The translations under genes and the position numbers were made by a program. Positions 35,632 through 39,802 of a stretch of 39,802 nucleotides of DNA are shown here, piece by piece. The DNA comes from an uncultured Clostridia bacterium (lineage in GTDB: Bacteria > Bacillota > Clostridia > Christensenellales > UBA1242), in assembly GCA_944376905.1 (NCBI GenBank), contig CALWEA010000011.1, forward strand, positions 1 through 39,802, given 5' to 3'. Within the stretch, counting starts at the first letter, position 1, and the number at the start of each line of letters is the position of its first letter. The notes beneath the pieces were generated by a model that saw nothing but the letters and a program-made list of their open reading frames with translations, ran no database searches and was not told the DNA's origin.

Positions 35632-36300
35632 ATGAATAACGATGTATTTTCTTTTCAAAATAATCAAAATTTAAATTCAACAAATTCAACTTTAGAAATT
35701 AATTTAACAAAAGACCAAATAAAAAAACTTTATGAACAAGTTAAATATGTTAATAATAGCGTAAACAAAATTAATAAGATAAATTATGTTACCATGATGT
35801 GTTTTTTAATGTTTACCTTAATTTTTTCATTTTCTATTATGTCTCATTTATCTTTATTGTTTAGTTTAATTAATATTGGCTTAGTTTTAGGATGTTCCGC
35901 AATATTTGCTATGTGTGGTTATATTAACGAAAAAAACAAGTCAATTTTAAAAGAATTTGCTATTCTTCCCAAGAAAGAAAGAGATAATATTTTTAAAATG
36001 ATAGAGTATTGTTATGTTAATTATACTGAAAATAAATCCCTTATTTTGCCATTAGAATTGGCAAGAACAATAAGCAATAATAAAAATTTTTCAAATTCAA
36101 AAAATTTAATATCAACAGACTTAAAACATAAAAATATATCTCCTTTTATTATAGAAAAAAAAGATAAAGATGATATAAAAAAATCTATTGAAGAAGGTAA
36201 AAAGCCAAAATTTAGTCAACAAAAAACTTTAACCCAAAATTTAGCTTTTAATTTAGTTTCAAATTTATCTAACGTTGAAAAAGAAGAGTTACAAAAATAA
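35632..36300 (+). CDS. Small membrane protein with two central helices, unknown
   Basis: I do not recognise this 222-residue protein. The first 55 residues are polar and helical with many Asn residues. Two hydrophobic helices follow at about residues 58-78 and 80-105 (MMCFLMFTLIFSFSIM and LLFSLINIGLVLGCSAIFAMCGYI). The remaining part is charged, with ILPKKERDNIFKMIEYCYVNYTENK and a Lys-rich tail. GAGGCAGGT lies before the ATG. Its layout (helix, membrane hairpin, helix) recalls the protein at 7807-8649, though I see no sequence relation. It stands alone between the peptide gene and the palindromic element. Confidence 0.7.
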   Translation: MNNDVFSFQNNQNLNSTNSTLEINLTKDQIKKLYEQVKYVNNSVNKINKINYVTMMCFLMFTLIFSFSIMSHLSLLFSLINIGLVLGCSAIFAMCGYINEKNKSILKEFAILPKKERDNIFKMIEYCYVNYTENKSLILPLELARTISNNKNFSNSKNLISTDLKHKNISPFIIEKKDKDDIKKSIEEGKKPKFSQQKTLTQNLAFNLVSNLSNVEKEELQK

Positions 36301-36726
36301 TAAAATTTTAAATAAATAACAAAAATTTTATTAAATACATTAAAATAAAACCTATTATGATTGAAGTGAACCCCAAAAGTTAGACAACTTAAGGAGGTTC
36401 ACTTCAGATTTACATAGGTTTATTTTATTTTTTATTTTTAATTACATTAAGAATTATTTTGTTCATATATTTTCTTAATATTTTATTATATTGTTTTAGA
36501 TTTTTTATTATTAAATGTTGTTAATATTTGTTATTATTATTGGCTATTAATATGTGTCATTAACATTTAATATTTATTATTTATTATTTGTTAATTATTT
36601 GTTATTATTATTTATTGTTTATTATTTTATAATTTTTATTAAATTTATCATTTTTATCATTTTTAATAAATCTTTTGTATAGTGTTTTAAATATTTTTTT
36701 AATAAAAACATTTAGTTTTTAATATT
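36301..36726. other. Gap with IS-like palindrome and TTA-repeat tract
   Basis: The first part holds the palindromic element at 36342-36426. The rest (about 36430-36720) is a T-rich run with many TTATTA/TTATTG units and no gene. Confidence 0.6.
36342..36426. mobile_element. 85 bp palindromic element with IS-end-like core
   Basis: The element is an inverted repeat: AAAATAAAACCTAT (36342-36355) faces ATAGGTTTATTTT (36414-36426), TGAAGTGAACC (36362-36372) faces GGTTCACTTCA (36396-36406), and a core AAGTT-AGAC-AACTT (36377-36390) closes it. The core carries GAACCCCAAAAGTTAGACA, which resembles the terminal inverted repeats of IS3-family elements, and AAGGAGGTT, like the ribosome binding site just inside such an element. 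It is too small to encode a transposase. A MITE-like element or a fold-back remnant of an IS end fits best. Confidence 0.55.
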
Positions 36727-37131
36727 TTATTTTGATTTTTTACAATTAACAGCAATGATTCCACTGATTCCGCCTATAATAGTTCCGAAAATAATATCAT
36801 TTAAAAGAGTTTTGTTAAATTCAAAAGTAAAACTATCTAAAATTGAAAAACAAATAAAAGAAATAATAATATAAGTAAGACCAATAATTAAACCTGTTAT
36901 GAAACCCATTTCTTTAATATTTTTCATGGCGAGAAGTGTGCCGACTAATATTGATGTACCTTTAATAATGGAAACAACAGGAGAGATAACACTATCATCA
37001 ATTGTTATAAATCTTAAAATAAAAGCAAATATTAAAATTAAAATCAATGAGAAACAAAGACTAAATAAACCGCCTTTGCAAATAGTTATTATAAAATTGT
37101 TTTTTTCATTTTTTACATTTAAATTTTCCAC
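36727..37131 (-). CDS. TIGR04086/YrzE-type membrane protein
   Basis: This 134-residue protein has four hydrophobic segments (about residues 14-40, 48-68, 73-97 and 107-127), with a conserved middle KGTSILVGTLLAMKNIKEMGFITGLIIGL. That pattern and its position beside secD match the TIGR04086 (Bacillus YrzE-like) family, which is often linked to yajC-secDF in Bacillota. Its function is unknown. The start is GTG at 37131, with AGGGGG 7 nt upstream. Unlike the usual arrangement, it is divergent from secD here. Confidence 0.8.
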   Translation of the reverse strand: MENLNVKNEKNNFIITICKGGLFSLCFSLILILIFAFILRFITIDDSVISPVVSIIKGTSILVGTLLAMKNIKEMGFITGLIIGLTYIIISFICFSILDSFTFEFNKTLLNDIIFGTIIGGISGIIAVNCKKSK

Positions 37132-37484
37132 TAACTAACCCCCTTGGTTAATATGCTTATAATTAAACATATTCAAAAAAGTATTAATTTATGTCGAAAA
37201 TGTTAATACTTAATAATGTAAACTAACATCTTTAAAATTATAATAGAGTAAAATAAAAATACTTTATAATTTAAAAAAAGAAATAGTGATATAATTTAAA
37301 AAAATGTTTGACACATGCAAACTTTTTTACTATAATAACAAAGTTAATTTTAATTAATAGTCATAGTTAGTTATGTTTAACATAGATAAATGATTAAATT
37401 TGATTGTGTTGTGTATGGTTAATTGCAATCAAATAAACAATTGACAATATAAAATTAAAAAACTAAATTTGGAGAAATGTATTA
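37132..37484. other. Divergent intergenic region of the secD leader
   Basis: This region holds the consensus secD promoter (37308-37336) and a leader of about 140 nt. The leader contains a 9 bp stem ATTTGATTG (37398-37406) / CAATCAAAT (37426-37434) and very short frames at 37373 and 37390. TATAATTTAAAAAAA occurs twice near 37266 and 37290. Confidence 0.6.
37308..37336 (+). promoter_or_regulatory. Consensus promoter of secDF
   Basis: TTGACA (37308-37313), a 17 nt spacer and TATAAT (37331-37336) are both perfect consensus hexamers, making this the strongest promoter by eye in the window. The start is near 37343, giving a ~142 nt leader. Confidence 0.85.
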
Positions 37485-38789
37485 ATGACTAAACGATTAG
37501 CAATACGAAATTTTATTTTGATGTCTATATTAGCCGTTTTGCTGGCGGTTTTGTGTTTTGTTAGTTTTACAATTCCCGCTTCCAATTATAAATTTGCCGG
37601 GTTTGCTAATGCTATAACAACAGATATAGATTTGAAAGGTGGTTATTCTGCAACTTATAATATTGAATTTGATGAGAAAACAATTCAAAGTAGTGAATCT
37701 GTTAATGATGCGGTTTTATTTATTAAAAATAAATTAAATGAGTATGGTTATGGCAGTTCGACAGTTCAATCTAGCGGAATTGAAAATTTGGTTATAGATA
37801 TTCCCAACATGCTTTATGCTTATGATATTTTAAATGCAGTTGGAACTAATGGTGCTCTTTATATAAGAACAACAGAAACAACTGATATTGCTGAAACTGA
37901 TATAACTGGTGAAGATGTTAAAGATATTTATTCAACTTATGCACAAATTTCTGCAACAGATTATAAATGGGGAACAACTATTGAATTTACAGAAACTGGC
38001 AAAAATAAAATAGAAAGTTTAACATCTAGTGGTAGTGGTACGATTTACATTTATGTTGGTGATGAAGTTTTTTCAAGAATTTCTTTTTCATCTGCTGTAA
38101 CAGGTGATTCTTTATATGTCTATGGTTCATCTCAAAATGAAGATAGTGCAAATGTTTATGCATTCACAATGTTAATGGGAACGTTGGGAATGAATTTTAG
38201 TTTAAGTAACAATGAAATTATTACAATTCCTCCAACATTTGGAGATAACGCTCTTTTAGGTTCTGGAATTGCGGTTGCTATTGTTTTAATTTTGTTTATG
38301 GTGGCAGTTTTCTTTATGTTTGGGGATTTTGGCTGGTTAATTAATTTGTCTTTAATTTTATATGCTGTTCTTGTTATTTTCTTAATGCAGTCAATGCCTA
38401 TTTTTTCACTTTCAATCTCTGGAATTATTGGTAGTATTGTTGGACTTGCTCTTTTGTTTGCCTCATATTGTGTTATATTTGGAAACATTAAAAAAGGTTA
38501 TGCAGAAGGTAAAAAGATACCTCTTGCAGTTCGTGCTGGTTACAAAAAATCTATTTTAACCGTTGTCGATATTAATGTTATTGCATTTATTATGGCAGTT
38601 ATAACTTATTTTGCTGGTGGTTTTATTTTAAATAGTTTTGCCATTGCTCTTGGTATTTGTTCTGCACTCAATATCTTTGTTTCATTATTGGTAACTCGTT
38701 GGTTTACTAAATGGTATTTATCCATTAATAGCACAAAGCCAGAAAAATTACACATGAAAAGGGAGGCGAATGTAAATGAACTTAACTAA
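37485..38789 (+). CDS. secD: Protein translocase subunit SecD
   Basis: SecD works with SecF to drive late steps of protein export through SecYEG, using the proton or sodium gradient. It has the first membrane helix (residues 8-29), the periplasmic P1 region with DIDLKGGYSATYNIEF near residue 47, and a C-terminal block of five membrane helices (about 255-420). The conserved TM4-like stretch ISGIIGSIVGLALLFASYCVIFGNIKKGYAEG is present but lacks the classic D519-type Asp of E. coli SecD; I could not see a substitute with certainty. At 434 residues it is short, as in other Clostridia. GGAG precedes the ATG. secF overlaps it by 14 nt. Confidence 0.92.
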   Translation: MTKRLAIRNFILMSILAVLLAVLCFVSFTIPASNYKFAGFANAITTDIDLKGGYSATYNIEFDEKTIQSSESVNDAVLFIKNKLNEYGYGSSTVQSSGIENLVIDIPNMLYAYDILNAVGTNGALYIRTTETTDIAETDITGEDVKDIYSTYAQISATDYKWGTTIEFTETGKNKIESLTSSGSGTIYIYVGDEVFSRISFSSAVTGDSLYVYGSSQNEDSANVYAFTMLMGTLGMNFSLSNNEIITIPPTFGDNALLGSGIAVAIVLILFMVAVFFMFGDFGWLINLSLILYAVLVIFLMQSMPIFSLSISGIIGSIVGLALLFASYCVIFGNIKKGYAEGKKIPLAVRAGYKKSILTVVDINVIAFIMAVITYFAGGFILNSFAIALGICSALNIFVSLLVTRWFTKWYLSINSTKPEKLHMKREANVNELN

Positions 38790-39711
38790 ATTTTTAAAAA
38801 GTGGAATTATTGCTGTTTTAATTTTAATTGTTGGTTTGGTTTTAGTTTGCACTGTTAATTTTAATCGTGGTTATGATTTTACTGGTGGAACTGTTATTAC
38901 TGTTAATACTACAACTTACAAAACAAGCGAAGCATACAATAAAATAAACAAAGTTCTTCAAAATAATCAATTAAGTGCTTATAGTATTGGTGAAGGTGAA
39001 AATGATAATGGGGTATGCATCGTAGTTAAATACCAATTAAATGATAATTTAGAAAAAAATGAAGATGTTTTAAATGGTTTATTTACATCTTTTGGCTATG
39101 ATAAATCAAATGAGTTGGAAACAACTTATATAAAAATGGTAACTGAAACATCACCTGCTTATTCTTCTCTCGTTTTTTCTAATGCGTTTTTAGCATCTTT
39201 AATTACATTGGTCGCAGTTGCAATATATATGTTTTTCCGTCATAATTGGACAACTGGTTTTGCTGTTATTTTAGCGGGAATTTTAGATATTGGTTTAATG
39301 TTGTCTTTAACTGCGATAACTCGTCTTTCTATTAGTTTTGGTATTGCATTTTCTATTATAACAACTTTGATTTTCTCAATTATTATGAGTTTTATGCAAC
39401 TTAATAGAATGAATAGAAAAGCAAAAGATGAAGAATTTTTAAAAGCACCGAATAAACAAATTGCTGATACTTGTGTTAAAGAAGGATTATTTCAAAATAT
39501 AGTAATTTGTGTTAGTTTCGCTATTGCACTTTTAGTATTAGCGATATTAGTAGGCGGAAGTGTTTGGTCATCAATTGCTTCAATTTGGTTTGGTATAATA
39601 TCTGTATTTTTCACAATTACTTTTATTGTTCCAACACTTTGGATAATTTCATTTGAAAAAAAAGTAAGACAACAAAAAAAACAGCAAGCAGTTGTTGTTG
39701 AGGAGGAGTAA
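38776..39711 (+). CDS. secF: Protein translocase subunit SecF
   Basis: SecF is the partner of SecD. The first membrane helix (residues 9-28) is followed by the hallmark FNRGYDFTGGTVITV and a short external domain, then five C-terminal helices from about residue 128 onward (ASLITLVAVAIYMFFRHNWTTGFAVILAGILDIGLML; IITTLIFSIIMSFMQLNRMNRKAKDEE). Its 311 residues are normal. The start overlaps the end of secD by 14 nt, and the binding site GGGAGGCG lies in secD, so the two are translationally coupled. An insertion-sequence end begins 17 bp after the stop, so any downstream gene of the original operon is now cut off in this window. Confidence 0.93.
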   Translation: MNLTKFLKSGIIAVLILIVGLVLVCTVNFNRGYDFTGGTVITVNTTTYKTSEAYNKINKVLQNNQLSAYSIGEGENDNGVCIVVKYQLNDNLEKNEDVLNGLFTSFGYDKSNELETTYIKMVTETSPAYSSLVFSNAFLASLITLVAVAIYMFFRHNWTTGFAVILAGILDIGLMLSLTAITRLSISFGIAFSIITTLIFSIIMSFMQLNRMNRKAKDEEFLKAPNKQIADTCVKEGLFQNIVICVSFAIALLVLAILVGGSVWSSIASIWFGIISVFFTITFIVPTLWIISFEKKVRQQKKQQAVVVEEE

Positions 39712-39728
39712 AAAAAAGCCACTTATTA

Positions 39729-39802
39729 TGAACAGCACCCAATAAAGTAGACAGTTTAAAAAAAAGACCTTCTGTGGTATAATGAAATTATCACAGGAGG
39801 TT
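39729..39802 (+). mobile_element. Left end of an insertion sequence, IS3-like, cut by the window edge
   Basis: TGAACAGCACCC and the rest of 39729-39754, ending in AGTAGACAG, resemble the terminal inverted repeat of IS3-family elements. Just inside lie an extended -10 promoter (TGTGG-TATAAT, with TATAAT at 39778-39783) and a strong AGGAGG (39795-39800) in the last bases, as expected before a transposase gene. The coding region and the other end are beyond the window. It starts 17 bp after the secF stop. The family assignment is by resemblance and needs the rest of the element. Confidence 0.6.

Noticed and set aside
36430..36720. TTATTA-rich tract as a repeat array or CRISPR
   Set aside because: The units vary in length and sequence and there are no spacers; it is simple low-complexity DNA.

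Overview
The window is one continuous stretch of a very AT-rich (visibly below one third G+C) Gram-positive-type bacterial chromosome. Evidence for a Bacillota lineage: a large-type SRP RNA of the Bacillus/Clostridium kind, ClpC with a UVR linker, long-form HPF, a YqjW/UvrX-like Y-family polymerase, a TIGR04086/YrzE-type membrane protein beside secDF, RecX, AcpS, PlsY, and strong AGGAGG-type ribosome binding sites. The GGGtGRT protein next to a NifU-like scaffold, and an IleS2-type synthetase, point to a Clostridia-like, possibly uncultured gut lineage. The exact order is not certain. No rRNA, tRNA, CRISPR array or prophage was seen.

Layout. 1-3.7 kb: der, then plsY and an alpha/beta hydrolase that look co-transcribed from a strong promoter at 1942-1970. 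3.8-6.4 kb: a large exported protein of unknown function and a DUF1828-like protein, both on the minus strand, with two back-to-back copies of a promoter-plus-hairpin repeat between them; a third copy is at the window start. 6.6-9.2 kb: ung (apparently leaderless), a coiled-coil membrane protein and the SRP RNA. 9.6-14.5 kb: a CBS protein with a HEPN-like RNxxxH motif, ileS and an RluA-type pseudouridine synthase. 14.7-17.3 kb: a 19-cysteine small protein, a zinc-ribbon/TM2 protein (also apparently near-leaderless) and mnmA. 17.5-23.2 kb, all minus: NifU-like and GGGtGRT pair, YifB/ComM-like ATPase and oligoendopeptidase F. 23.9-26.6 kb: tyrS, IMPACT-family protein, recX and acpS as a tight run. 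26.7-29.7 kb: a Y-family polymerase divergent from an amidohydrolase. 29.9-33.1 kb: clpC and hpf. 33.2-34.9 kb: SPFH and NfeD partners on the minus strand. 35.2-37.1 kb: a 40-residue Cys/His peptide gene with its own promoter and terminator, a small membrane protein, a palindromic IS-end-like element, and the TIGR04086-type gene. 37.3-39.7 kb: secD-secF from a consensus promoter. The window ends just inside what looks like an insertion sequence.

Most genes are housekeeping: translation (der, ileS, tyrS, mnmA, rluA-type, hpf), DNA repair (ung, dinB-like, recX), lipid synthesis (plsY, acpS), protein export and quality control (SRP RNA, secDF, clpC, pepF, SPFH/NfeD). The less ordinary material is mostly between genes. 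It comprises the three-copy promoter-hairpin family with invariant 17 nt and 23 nt spacings, three copies of the dyad TTAGAT-N4-ATCTAA, several short tandem duplications, a near-complete palindrome with an IS-like core, and unusual translation starts at ung, the TM2 gene and clpC.
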